Positions 43,424 through 51,634 of a DNA stretch of 64,000 nt are shown here, piece by piece (the first letter of the stretch is position 1; every line of letters begins with the position of its first letter). The position numbers and the translations under genes were made by a program. The stretch comes from Planctomycetota bacterium (lineage in GTDB: Bacteria > Planctomycetota > UBA1135 > GCA-002686595), in the NCBI GenBank assembly GCA_027083445.1, contig JALWOP010000392.1, positions 1-64,000 of the forward strand, given 5' to 3'. The notes below the pieces were generated by a model. It searched no databases, had not been told where the DNA came from, and was given only the letters and a program-made list of their open reading frames with translations.

Positions 43424-43863
43424 TCGGTTCGGTTCCTTGGATGGTTACGAAAAGAGATGCGGACAGTTTCTCTCCGGGCGACACGCGAAGCGCCTGCGCC
43501 CTGTCCGTCCCAGACCGCCGCTGTCCGCGAAACGGCGGTGGGTACGAACCGGGCGCCGACACGACGCCCGGAAGACGGACCCTCGCGGCGGGGCGCACTT
43601 GGGGCTCGCATCGCCGGCGCTCCCCAGTGGCACGAAGGGGAGAGATGCGTTCCCACAGCCACACCGGCTGAGGACAGTGCGACGGTGCAGCCCAGGATCG
43701 AGGCACGGTGATCCAGGAGGCCGCGAGGGTTGATCGGTGTGGTAAAGAGCGTGAGCCGATTCCGTGGGGGCTCTTGGCCCTGCCGCGCGCCGGGGAAAGA
43801 GGGGACCGCCTTGCGACGGCCCCCCCCCTCAGCGATCGGCACGAAGGCCGTTGTCTCCGTCTG
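43424..43863. other. Long flagellin 1 upstream region
   Basis: 440 bases between the two flagellin genes without a supported gene. Two hairpins lie 90-147 bases before flagellin 1: a 7-bp perfect stem (43514-43520 with 43533-43539) and a 6-bp stem (43550-43555 with 43565-43570). No clear sigma-28 or sigma-54 promoter was found. The length suggests an independent promoter or processed leader for flagellin 1. Confidence 0.45.
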
Positions 43864-44682
43864 TTACTGGAGGAGCGACAGTGCGACTTGCGGCTGGACG
43901 TTCGCCTGCTGCAAGACCGATACGGCCGCTTGCTGCATGATGGAGTTCCGCGTCAGGTCCGCTGTTTCCGACGCCACGTCGACGTCACGGATACGACTCT
44001 CCGCGGAGGAGAGGTTCTCTCTGGCGTTGAGGATGCTCGACAGGGCCGAAGACATCCGGTTTTGGGTGGCACCCAAGTTGCCTCGGGTGGTGTTGATGGT
44101 GCTGATCGCCGAATCCAGGGCGGCCAGCGCGGTCTCGGCGGTGGTGATGGTGGTCACATCGAGAGTGTCCACGCCCAGGGTCGAGGACTGCGTGTCCCCG
44201 CCGGAGACCGAGATCGTGTCTCCCGAATCCAGTCCAACCTGGATCGGGATGGAGGTCGAGGATCCATCGAGCAGATTGATTCCGTTGAACTCGGTCGTCG
44301 TGGCAATCCGATCGATCTCGGAGTCGAGTGCCTGGAACTCGGTGTCCAGAGTCGCTCGATCCTCGGTGTCCAGGGTGCCGTTGGCGGCCTGCATGGCGAG
44401 TTCGCGCATCCGTCCGAGGATGTTCGAGACCTCGCCCAGCGCCCCCTCGGCGGTCTGGACCAGGGAGATGCCGTCTTGGGCATTCCTGCCCGCCACGGCG
44501 TAGGACCGGATCTGCGAGCGCATGCGCTCGGAGATGGCCAAGCCGGCGGCATCATCGGCTGCGGTGGCGATCCGTAGGCCGGATGCCAGCCGGGCGTAGT
44601 TCTCTCCTAGGCGACGCGTCACCACGGTCATGTGGCGTTGCGCCGTCAGGGACGCGATGTTGGTATTGACCCGAAGGCCCAT
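43864..44682 (-). CDS. fliC: Flagellin 2 (paralogue)
   Basis: 272 residues; same architecture as flagellin 1, with MGLRVNTNIASLTAQRHMTVVTRRLGENYARLASGLRIATAADDAAGLAIS at the start and SIMQQAAVSVLQQANVQPQVALSLLQ at the end. Most differences lie in the central segment (residues 150-200), so the two may build distinct filament regions. Last residues and the N-terminal cores are strongly conserved between the paralogues. AGGAG precedes the ATG. Confidence 0.97.
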   Translation of the reverse strand: MGLRVNTNIASLTAQRHMTVVTRRLGENYARLASGLRIATAADDAAGLAISERMRSQIRSYAVAGRNAQDGISLVQTAEGALGEVSNILGRMRELAMQAANGTLDTEDRATLDTEFQALDSEIDRIATTTEFNGINLLDGSSTSIPIQVGLDSGDTISVSGGDTQSSTLGVDTLDVTTITTAETALAALDSAISTINTTRGNLGATQNRMSSALSSILNARENLSSAESRIRDVDVASETADLTRNSIMQQAAVSVLQQANVQPQVALSLLQ

Positions 44683-44816
44683 CAGAGGCTCCTTTGCAAC
44701 GGTCTAGTGCGAAAGCTGAGTGTCACGGCCCGGGGCTCATCCCGGGCACGTCGGGGTTCTCGGCAGGCTCCCCACTCGGATGAGCGCGAGGTCCATTTTT
44801 CTCGGGAGACAGCTCT

Positions 44817-44839
44817 GATCCGGAAAGTCTTTCTGGATC
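44817..44839. promoter_or_regulatory. 23-bp near-perfect palindrome (candidate activator site)
   Basis: Arms gatcc...ggatc and gaaag/ctttc mirror around 44828 with one mismatch in 11 pairs. It sits 30 bp before the NtrC-type regulator ATG and 135 bp before flagellin 2, so it could be an enhancer or operator for either. Confidence 0.5.
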
Positions 44840-44868
44840 GGCCTCTCCGCTGCTTAGGATCGCGGGAA

Positions 44869-46236
44869 ATGCCTGCGCACCTGTTGATCGTCGACGACGA
44901 CGCCGGCGTGCGCGCCGGCCTAGTTGCCGTCGCGCGCGCCGCGGGCCACCGCACGAGCGAGGCCGCCGATGGAGAGGAAGCCCTCGAACTGGCCCGAACC
45001 CTGACCCCTGACGTGGTCATGCTCGACCTGGTGATGCCCGTACGCACCGGACTCGACGTCCTACCCGAGCTCCTGGCGCTCGACTTCCCCCCCGCCGTCA
45101 TCATCCTGACCGGCCATGCGGATGTTCCGACTGCCGTCCGCGCCATGCAACTCGGGGCATCCAACCTGCTCCAGAAGCCGATCGAACCCGATCTCCTGCG
45201 GGACGTCCTCGCCCGCGTGATCGCTTCCCGCGGGGTGCGGGCCGAGCGGGATCGCCTGCGCGATGAACTCGCTCGCCTGCGGGCCGGACCGGTGATCGGA
45301 CGCTCGGCCGGGATTCGCCGTGTCCTGGAGCATGTCAGGCGCGTGGCCTCCACACCGCGCACGACCGCCCTCATTCTGGGGGAATCCGGGGTCGGCAAGG
45401 AACTGGTCGCCCGTGCCATCCATGAAGGCTCCGCACGCTCCGCCGGCCCCTTCGTCGCAGTCAACTGTGCTGCGATCCAAGCCGGACTGCTCGAGCCCGA
45501 GCTCTTCGGCTATGAGCCGGGCGCTTTCACCGGAGGTGATCCAGCGGGTCATGACGGCCTCATCGCCGCAGCGGACGGGGGGACGCTGCTCCTGGACGAG
45601 GTCGGTGAGATGGACCCCGCCCTGCAGGCCAAGCTCCTGCGAGTCCTCCAGGAACGCAGCTACCGACGCGTGGGAGGGACGGTGGACCTCATCATGGATG
45701 TGCGGGTCATCGCCTCGACCAACCGGGACCTGGCAGCCATGGTCGAGGAGGGCACCTTCCGGGAAGACCTCTACTATCGCCTCAACGTCCTCTCGATCCA
45801 GGTCCCGCCCCTACGCGAGCGACCGGAGGATATCCCTGCGATCGCCACCCACTTTCTGGCCCTCTTCGCTGAAGAGCTGGGACGTGATTTCACGGGCTTC
45901 TCCGAGGCGGCCATGTCCCTGCTCACTCGATACTCCTGGCCGGGCAACGTGCGAGAGCTCAAGAACGCTGTCGAACGCGCCGCCATCCTGGCCGAGGAGG
46001 GTTTGGTCCGACCCGAACACATCTCCCTTCCATCCAAGGACGGGTCCGTATCGGCCGCACAGGGATCCTCGGTCCTGCCCCTGCGGGACTGGAAGCTCAA
46101 ACACATGGAAGAGCTGCTCATCCGCAGGGCCCTGTCGGAGTTCGGAGGGAATCGCAGTCAGGTCGCCCGCGAACTGGGAATCAACCGCACGACGCTCTAC
46201 AGCAAGCTCAAGATCTACGGGATCGACAAGACTTGA
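44869..46236 (+). CDS. Sigma-54-dependent response regulator (NtrC family)
   Basis: 455 residues: receiver domain with phosphoacceptor Asp in VVMLDLVMPVRTG, AAA+ ATPase with Walker A GESGVGKELVARAIH, sigma-54 contact loop GAFTGG (GYEPGAFTGGD), DGGTLLLDEVGEMDPALQAKLL and a Fis-type C-terminal HTH (RRALSEFGGNRSQVARELGINRTTLYSKLKIYGI). A probable flagellar activator. No cognate kinase adjoins it. ATG 44869 gives the family start. Divergent from flagellin 2. Confidence 0.93.
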   Translation: MPAHLLIVDDDAGVRAGLVAVARAAGHRTSEAADGEEALELARTLTPDVVMLDLVMPVRTGLDVLPELLALDFPPAVIILTGHADVPTAVRAMQLGASNLLQKPIEPDLLRDVLARVIASRGVRAERDRLRDELARLRAGPVIGRSAGIRRVLEHVRRVASTPRTTALILGESGVGKELVARAIHEGSARSAGPFVAVNCAAIQAGLLEPELFGYEPGAFTGGDPAGHDGLIAAADGGTLLLDEVGEMDPALQAKLLRVLQERSYRRVGGTVDLIMDVRVIASTNRDLAAMVEEGTFREDLYYRLNVLSIQVPPLRERPEDIPAIATHFLALFAEELGRDFTGFSEAAMSLLTRYSWPGNVRELKNAVERAAILAEEGLVRPEHISLPSKDGSVSAAQGSSVLPLRDWKLKHMEELLIRRALSEFGGNRSQVARELGINRTTLYSKLKIYGIDKT

Positions 46237-46249
46237 GCGACGCGTGGAC

Positions 46250-48016
46250 TCAGGAGGCCTGCACCAAGAGCTCGCTGCGGTAGCGGTCGAAAAGCGTCGC
46301 CTTGCTGAGCAGACCGACGAAGCGCGACCCGTCGAGCACCGGTAGGACCCAAACCCCGGTGCGTTCGAACAACTCGACCGCTTGGCGGAGATTGGCGCTG
46401 AGGGCCACCGTCGGAGGATCGCTGTCCATGACCGTCCCCACGAGGGTCACCCGCGCCAAGTCAGGGTCGAAGAGCAACTGGTGGACGCTCCGAATGTCGA
46501 GCAGGCCTCGGAACTCACCCGTATCTCGGTCGATCACCGGCACCTGAATGCGTCCCGAGAGCCGCACCACCTCAACCGCTTCGACGAGGGTCTGCTGCTC
46601 GTCGACCGTTGCCACGTTCTCATCTAGGGCTTCTTGGAGGTTGATCTCGGAGAGGATGCGGCGATCCGTTCCCAAACGCAGCAGGTCCCCCCTCTCGGCG
46701 AGTTCCTTGGTGTAGATGCCGTAGCGATCGAAGCGCCGCGCAACCAAGAGCGAGAGCACTGCCACAATCATCAGGGGCAGGATGACTTCGTAGCCCCCCG
46801 TCACCTCCATCACCAGAAGGATGCCGGTCAAAGGCGCCTGCATCACACCCGCCACGAGACCCGCCATGCCGACGAGGGCATAGCTCCCCTCGGGTCCGAG
46901 GCCCTGAAGCGAAGGCAGGGCCATGCAGACTGCTCGGTAGAACCCAGCTCCTACGAATGCCCCAAGCACCAGACATGGCGCGAAGACACCTCCCGGGGCT
47001 CCGGAGCCCAGGGTCAGGCTGCTGGCCGCCATCTTGGCCGTGACCAGGAGCATGCAGGCGCCGAGTCCCCCGCTCGCCTCCGGCCCGATGACCCGAACGA
47101 CCGTCTCGTATCCCTCTCCGATCGCCTCCGGGGCGACCAGCCCGATCGCACCGACCCCGAGCCCGAACACCAGCGGTGCGGTGAAGCGCGAATGGGGCAG
47201 GCGCTTGGCCAGGGTCGAAGTACCGTCGAGCATGCGCGAGAGAGCCGTAGCGGTCACCCCCGCCAAGAGTCCCAAGGGAATGCAGAGCAAGAGGTCGATG
47301 CCCCCCATCGAGAAGGTCGCATCCAGAAAGGACTTCTCGTTCCCAAGGACCAGTCGCGAGAGTTCGGTCGCCGCAACAGCGCAAACGATCACCGGGACGA
47401 CGGTCAGCGCGGTCCATTCGACGAGCACGACCTCGAGCGCGAAGATCATGCCGGTCATCGGAGCGTTGAAGATGGCGGAGATCCCTCCCGCAACGCCGCA
47501 GGCGAGCAGCACCGAGCGGCGCCGGTCATCCATCCCGAAAAGACTGCCGACCGTGGAACCGAAGGCCGCTCCGGTATAGACGATCGGGCTCTCCAGCCCG
47601 GCGGATCCCCCGGAACTGACGTTGACCAGACTTCCCAGCCAGAGGGAGAAGATGCCCCGACGCTGCATGCGTCCGCCTCCACGGCAGACGGCGAGGATCA
47701 CATTGGGTACCCCGTGGCCCGCGTGCTCACGGAACGCAGCAACGATGAGCACCGCCAGCAGTGCGCCAAGGCCGGTGACGAGCACGGAGGCGATGCCCGT
47801 ACGCCATGGCTCTAGGGCGTGGAAGAGGTGGTGTACCCCGCTGCGCAGCCCGACTGCAGCCAAGCCGCTCAGGATGCCGGTCAGCACCGCGAGCAGGAGA
47901 AGTGTCCCCCAGGTCTCGTCCGGCGGGCCAAGAACGCGAAGCACCCGGCGCATGCTGGGTGCCAGGTCGCGCCAGGATCGTTCGCGGGGTTCGGTGGACT
48001 CGGCGGGGTCACTCAC
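46250..48016 (-). CDS. ClC-type chloride channel/transporter with CBS pair
   Basis: 588 residues. About ten membrane helices with ClC signatures: SSGGSAGLESPIVYTGAAFGS (the GxExP gating region; Glu retained), GVAGGISAIFNAPMTGMIFALEV and LGSGAPGGVFAPCLVLGAFVGA. The C-terminal 140 residues carry two CBS domains (INLQEALDENVATVDE..., TVMDSDPPTVALSANLRQAVELFERTGVWVLPVLDG). Its start overlaps the end of the HTH-EIIA gene (ATGA), so the two are co-transcribed and functionally linked. Confidence 0.92.
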   Translation of the reverse strand: MSDPAESTEPRERSWRDLAPSMRRVLRVLGPPDETWGTLLLLAVLTGILSGLAAVGLRSGVHHLFHALEPWRTGIASVLVTGLGALLAVLIVAAFREHAGHGVPNVILAVCRGGGRMQRRGIFSLWLGSLVNVSSGGSAGLESPIVYTGAAFGSTVGSLFGMDDRRRSVLLACGVAGGISAIFNAPMTGMIFALEVVLVEWTALTVVPVIVCAVAATELSRLVLGNEKSFLDATFSMGGIDLLLCIPLGLLAGVTATALSRMLDGTSTLAKRLPHSRFTAPLVFGLGVGAIGLVAPEAIGEGYETVVRVIGPEASGGLGACMLLVTAKMAASSLTLGSGAPGGVFAPCLVLGAFVGAGFYRAVCMALPSLQGLGPEGSYALVGMAGLVAGVMQAPLTGILLVMEVTGGYEVILPLMIVAVLSLLVARRFDRYGIYTKELAERGDLLRLGTDRRILSEINLQEALDENVATVDEQQTLVEAVEVVRLSGRIQVPVIDRDTGEFRGLLDIRSVHQLLFDPDLARVTLVGTVMDSDPPTVALSANLRQAVELFERTGVWVLPVLDGSRFVGLLSKATLFDRYRSELLVQAS

Positions 48017-48681
48017 GGCTCGCGACGGATGGTTCGCAGGTAGTCGACGAGTTCTTGCTGGGATCGAAATCTCTCCAGCATGACCCTAAACCCCGGATTG
48101 CGCAGCATGAAGGCGATCCGCCCAAGCACCTGCAGGTGGACGGTGGCGTTGGGAGAGAGGATCAAGAAGACCGCGAAGACAGGCTCACCGTCCTGGGCGG
48201 CCCAATCCACCGGCTTCTCCAGGAAGAGCAGACTGATGGTGGCTTCCTGAATGATGTCGGCGGGTGGGCGACGCGGATGGGGCATGGCAACCCCGTGGCC
48301 CAGGGCTGTCGTCGCCATGCGCTCGCGTTCGAGGACGTCTCGCAGCAGCGTCTTGCGCTGCTCCTCGTCCAGGCCCTCGAGCCCTTGCAGGGCGAGCTCG
48401 ATCGCGGAGACCGCGTCATGCCCCTCGGAGCTGACCTGGACGGCTCCGCGCTCGATTGCGTCTGCCAGGAGATCCGCGGCCGGCTTGGGCAGCCTGGTGG
48501 TATGGACCTCTGGGGTGATCCCGTGCTCCCGGGCCCAACGCAGCAGAGCATCCCGCTCGATTCCGCGCCCGCTGAGCAGCGCGGAATTCAGCAGGCCCTG
48601 ACGCAACCATCGCTGCATCGTCGCCTCGGTGACATGCAGGAAGCGGGCGGCCTCGGAGGGGGTCAAGTACGACCGGGACAT
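48013..48681 (-). CDS. HTH - PTS EIIA-Ntr-like fusion protein
   Basis: 222 residues: an N-terminal excisionase/MerR-like HTH (YLTPSEAARFLHVTEATMQRWLRQGLL) fused to a PTS EIIA fructose/Ntr-type domain (residues 65-215) with active His135 in ALGHGVAMPHPRRP. Residues such as LFLEKPVDWAAQDGEPVFAVFLILSP are typical of PtsN-type EIIA. A phosphorylation-dependent regulator of the ClC gene it overlaps is plausible. ATG 48681 opens at the HTH; the longer frame adds no conserved sequence. Confidence 0.87.
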   Translation of the reverse strand: MSRSYLTPSEAARFLHVTEATMQRWLRQGLLNSALLSGRGIERDALLRWAREHGITPEVHTTRLPKPAADLLADAIERGAVQVSSEGHDAVSAIELALQGLEGLDEEQRKTLLRDVLERERMATTALGHGVAMPHPRRPPADIIQEATISLLFLEKPVDWAAQDGEPVFAVFLILSPNATVHLQVLGRIAFMLRNPGFRVMLERFRSQQELVDYLRTIRREP

Positions 48682-49011
48682 GGGCGCGCACGATAGCACG
48701 CACGCAGCCCCGCGGGGCCCGCTCCAGATGGAACCGCGGGCCGCTGACCCGGAACCGGCCGGCCAGCCGAGCAGCCCTTTCTTCCCCCCCGGAAGGAGCC
48801 GTGGGAAATCCCTTCCGATGCGTCGAATCAATGAACACCTGTCGAGAAACGCGACCGCGAAAGAAGCTCCCCCCGGGCCGGCCTGTGCTTCCCGGTCGTG
48901 AAGTTTCTTCCGCTTTCCGGCCTGAAGCACTCAACCCGAGACACACACCCGGCCGAAAGACGGGCTTGGCACCGGCCTTGCTCACCCAGGGCTGTGATGC
49001 CGCCCCAAGCC
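48682..49011. other. Upstream region of the main flagellar operon
   Basis: 330 bases between the divergent HTH-EIIA gene and the plus-strand flagellar operon, holding the sigma-54 promoter at 48967-48982. GC-rich sequence (48700-48960) upstream could contain activator sites; I could not define them by eye. Confidence 0.55.
48967..48982 (+). promoter_or_regulatory. Sigma-54 promoter of the plus-strand flagellar operon
   Basis: TGGCACCGGCCTTGCT matches the consensus TGGCACG-N4-TTGCW at all but one position, with -24 GG and -12 GC correctly spaced. Predicted start of transcription about 48993. Confidence 0.85.
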
Positions 49012-49650
49012 ATGTCTTCCAAGCCGACCACAGCTCACCACGATCCCGAACTGGCCCTGGCCTTCGAGTTGGCCCTGGCACGCCCTCTGCGTGCCATCGA
49101 GGCGGCCCTCGGGCGTCACATCGGCGAGAGCGGGAGTGCGGATCTGGGCGCCTGCTACCAGGCCCTGGCCCAGGTTCGCCGGGAGGCGGAGGCCGCTGTC
49201 GACCTCTTGGAGCGCCATCCCCTGCGGATGGATCAGGCCACCCTGCGAGAACTCGCCGCCAGCGCGATGGCCTTGATTCCCGCCGCCGAACGCGAGCGGG
49301 TTTGGATCGCGATTGAGCCCACCGACCAGACCGTCGTCCTCGACGCTCCCACCTATGCCCGCTCCCTGGCGGCCTTGATCGCCCGAGCCCTGCAGTCCAA
49401 CGGCGTGGAGGTGCTCCTGCACGGGCATCAAGAGAACGGAAGCGTGACCTTCGCCTTGGTGCAGGACCTGACCGCCGACGGCTCGCCCTACGAGGAGCCC
49501 GAGGATCTCCCGCCTACGCCCCAGTACCTGCTGGCCCTGTCCGACTTCGAACGCATGGGAGCGGAGGTCGCCGATCACGCCGCCGGACCCCATCGCTGCA
49601 CGACCGTCAACCTCTCTTCCGTACCCGCAGGGAGCCCATGCGCGTCCTAA
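49012..49650 (+). CDS. Degenerate histidine-kinase-like protein
   Basis: 212 residues. The helical N-terminus (ALARPLRAIEAALGRHIGESG, residues about 17-60) resembles a HisKA dimerisation hairpin without a phosphoacceptor His in the expected place; the rest (LDAPTYARSLAALIARALQSNGVEVLLHGHQENGSVTFALVQDL) follows the HATPase_c fold but lacks clear N, G1 and G2 boxes. Probably a pseudokinase or protein-interaction module. First gene of the operon; overlaps the receiver-ATPase gene by 13 bp. An in-frame ATG at 48997 exists, but 49012 fits the predicted transcription start better. Confidence 0.65.
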   Translation: MSSKPTTAHHDPELALAFELALARPLRAIEAALGRHIGESGSADLGACYQALAQVRREAEAAVDLLERHPLRMDQATLRELAASAMALIPAAERERVWIAIEPTDQTVVLDAPTYARSLAALIARALQSNGVEVLLHGHQENGSVTFALVQDLTADGSPYEEPEDLPPTPQYLLALSDFERMGAEVADHAAGPHRCTTVNLSSVPAGSPCAS

Positions 49651-50597
49651 TCGTAGATAGCGACCGCGCACTCGCGGCGAGCTGGAAGGCCGCGCTCCTG
49701 CGCGTCGGTCATGAGGTCACCTGCGTCACCAGCGCCGAGGAGGCCCTCTCGCTGGGCGAGCACGAGGTGCTCCTGGCTGAAGTCGATCTCCCCGGAATGG
49801 ATGGACTGGAGCTTCTGGAGGCTCTGCATCTGCTGGGACAGCACCCGCGCGCCATCATCGTTTCGGCTTGCGCGAATCTCGAGACCTGCCAACAGGCGCT
49901 GCGCCTCGGCGCGGACGACTTCCTGGCCAAGCCCGTCGAGATGCAGACCATCCTGGATGCCGTCGAGGGCAGCCCTTCGACCTGGGCACCGACTCCCGCG
50001 GTATTCGAGCGCACCTATCCCGCCTGCAGGGGAACCGATGAGCGCGCCGCGCGCGAACTCGCGGCCTATTGCCTGCGCTGTTACGTCGCCCCCGCCACTC
50101 GCGCACGCATCGCGACCACCTGTGCCGAGCTGGTGGGCAACGTCATCCAGCACGCCTACCCGGGCACTCCGGGTGAGGTGCAAATCGAGGCGACGGTCGA
50201 TCGCAGCGACCTGACCCTGCGAGTGAGCGATTCCGGCATCGGCTTCGATCCACTCTGCACGAGCCTCGACCACCTGGTCGACTGCCTCTCGGGAGGCCTG
50301 GCACGAGCTGCGGCTCTTTCCGAGGATGTGCGCATCGACGCCGCTCCCGGGGAGGGGACGCGAGTCGAAGCACGCTTCTCGGTCACGCGCTCCCTCTTCG
50401 ATGACGAGGCCACCGTGGACCTCTCCGACCTCGATTGGATGCCGCCCGAGGTCGCACGCGAAGTCCTCGCAGCCTGTGATGAGGACCCTGACGGGGCCTC
50501 CCGCTTCGTTCTCTCGCCAGCTCTGGCCGTTTCACTCGGCCGCCTCCTGGCGGGACCCGATCCCCGGCACGTGCTGCGCACGGCCCTTTGGAGCTAG
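49638..50597 (+). CDS. Receiver-HATPase protein with Glu at the phosphosite
   Basis: 319 residues. Receiver domain (1-115): acidic pair Asp7/Asp9, Ser76 and Lys98 are conserved, but the phosphoacceptor position four residues before Pro52 is Glu48 (LLAEVDLPGMDG), not Asp. Second domain (125-255): RsbW-type HATPase_c with N box TCAELVGNVIQHAYPG (Asn168), G1 VSDSGIGFDP and G2-like GGLARAA. The C-terminal 60 residues (SLFDDEATVDLSDLDW...) are unknown. A constitutively active-like receiver linked to a serine-kinase/anti-sigma-type ATPase. Overlaps the gene before by 13 bp and ends 2 bp before the next start. Confidence 0.85.
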   Translation: MRVLIVDSDRALAASWKAALLRVGHEVTCVTSAEEALSLGEHEVLLAEVDLPGMDGLELLEALHLLGQHPRAIIVSACANLETCQQALRLGADDFLAKPVEMQTILDAVEGSPSTWAPTPAVFERTYPACRGTDERAARELAAYCLRCYVAPATRARIATTCAELVGNVIQHAYPGTPGEVQIEATVDRSDLTLRVSDSGIGFDPLCTSLDHLVDCLSGGLARAAALSEDVRIDAAPGEGTRVEARFSVTRSLFDDEATVDLSDLDWMPPEVAREVLAACDEDPDGASRFVLSPALAVSLGRLLAGPDPRHVLRTALWS

Positions 50598-50599
50598 CC

Positions 50600-51634
50600 A
50601 TGGCCCTCGACGACTTCGACGAAGCCGACCAGGAGCTCGAGCTCGACCTGGAACAACTGGATCTCACCGCTCGCGGGAAGATCGATCCCAGCGATCCCCT
50701 GGACGAAGACCTATTCGACTTCCCGGACATGGGGATCTTCGAGTCCCTGGAGGAAGCGGCCGAGGCCAGCAGTTCGGCGAGCGTGACCGAAGCGTCGTCT
50801 CCAGTCCACGCGGACGAACCTGAGGTCGAAACGGACACTTGGGTCGCCGGCACGCCGGGAAGCCCGGGCTACGACCCGGAGCTGGACGAGGACATCTTTG
50901 ACTTCGGCGGCATGCCCGGCATGGCCGTATCCAGTGCCGGCGAGAGTCCGTCCGAAACGGCTGCGCCACAGGGCGAGGACACCTTCATCGTCCCCGAGGA
51001 GCTCACTACCGCGCCCAGCTCGACCCCGACCGAAGCGAAGTCCGAGGCGCAGGAGATTCCCCGGCCCACCCCCGGCGCAGACACCACTGCGGCGCCTCCC
51101 GCTGCTCACGATCTCGATGTGGAACTCGCCGCCCTTGCCGGGAGCATGCCGGTGCCGGTGACCGTCCCCATCGCAGCCGAGGGTGGCAGGGACAAGGTCA
51201 TCCTCGCTCTGGCCGCGGCGTTCCTGCTCGTGAACACGGCCCTGATCTTCCTCGCCTGGCAGGCCAATAGCTCCTTCCACGGGACGCTGACGGAGGTTAC
51301 GCGCAGTCTAGCCGAGGGTATCGCCAAGGCATCTCCTCCCGTACAGGCCGCCCCAAGCGTCGAATTCGTGCCGGTGCCGACCACCGGCCATGAACCTCAC
51401 ACTCCCGATCTCGATCCGAGCGACCTCGACAGCCTGCCGGATCAAGCTCTGACCGCCGCGCGCCGCATGATGAGCGAGGGGGCTTACATCGATGCGCGCA
51501 AGCAACTGAACCACCTGCTCGCGAACGCGGATCTCTATCCGCTCGACCGCGAACTCATCGCCGAAGCGGAGTTCTTGATCGCCGAGACCTATGAACTCCA
51601 GGGCTCGGCCCTGCTGGAGGAGGCCGGCCGGTGA
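50600..51634 (+). CDS. Acidic single-pass membrane protein with TPR tail
   Basis: 344 residues. A long acidic cytoplasmic N-terminus contains a repeated LDED[LI]FDF motif (near residues 35 and 96), suggestive of a short linear binding motif. One membrane helix (VILALAAAFLLVNTALIFLAW, about 198-218), then a periplasmic stretch ending in TPR-like helices (LTAARRMMSEGAYIDARKQLNHLLANADLYPLDRELIAEAEFLIAETYELQG). ATG 50600 is preferred to an in-frame TTG at 50588. Its stop overlaps the start of the STN-TPR gene. Unknown flagellar envelope protein. Confidence 0.75.
   Translation: MALDDFDEADQELELDLEQLDLTARGKIDPSDPLDEDLFDFPDMGIFESLEEAAEASSSASVTEASSPVHADEPEVETDTWVAGTPGSPGYDPELDEDIFDFGGMPGMAVSSAGESPSETAAPQGEDTFIVPEELTTAPSSTPTEAKSEAQEIPRPTPGADTTAAPPAAHDLDVELAALAGSMPVPVTVPIAAEGGRDKVILALAAAFLLVNTALIFLAWQANSSFHGTLTEVTRSLAEGIAKASPPVQAAPSVEFVPVPTTGHEPHTPDLDPSDLDSLPDQALTAARRMMSEGAYIDARKQLNHLLANADLYPLDRELIAEAEFLIAETYELQGSALLEEAGR

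Noticed and set aside
43441-43863. Short plus-strand frames between the flagellin genes
   Set aside because: Arginine- and proline-rich with no ribosome-binding site or similarity; treated as non-coding.
44832-44860. GCCGATCC on the minus strand as flagellin 2 sigma-28 promoter
   Set aside because: The -10 half fits, but no -35 TCAA/TAAA lies at the 16-base spacing seen in the other two promoters, and the leader would be about 150 bases.
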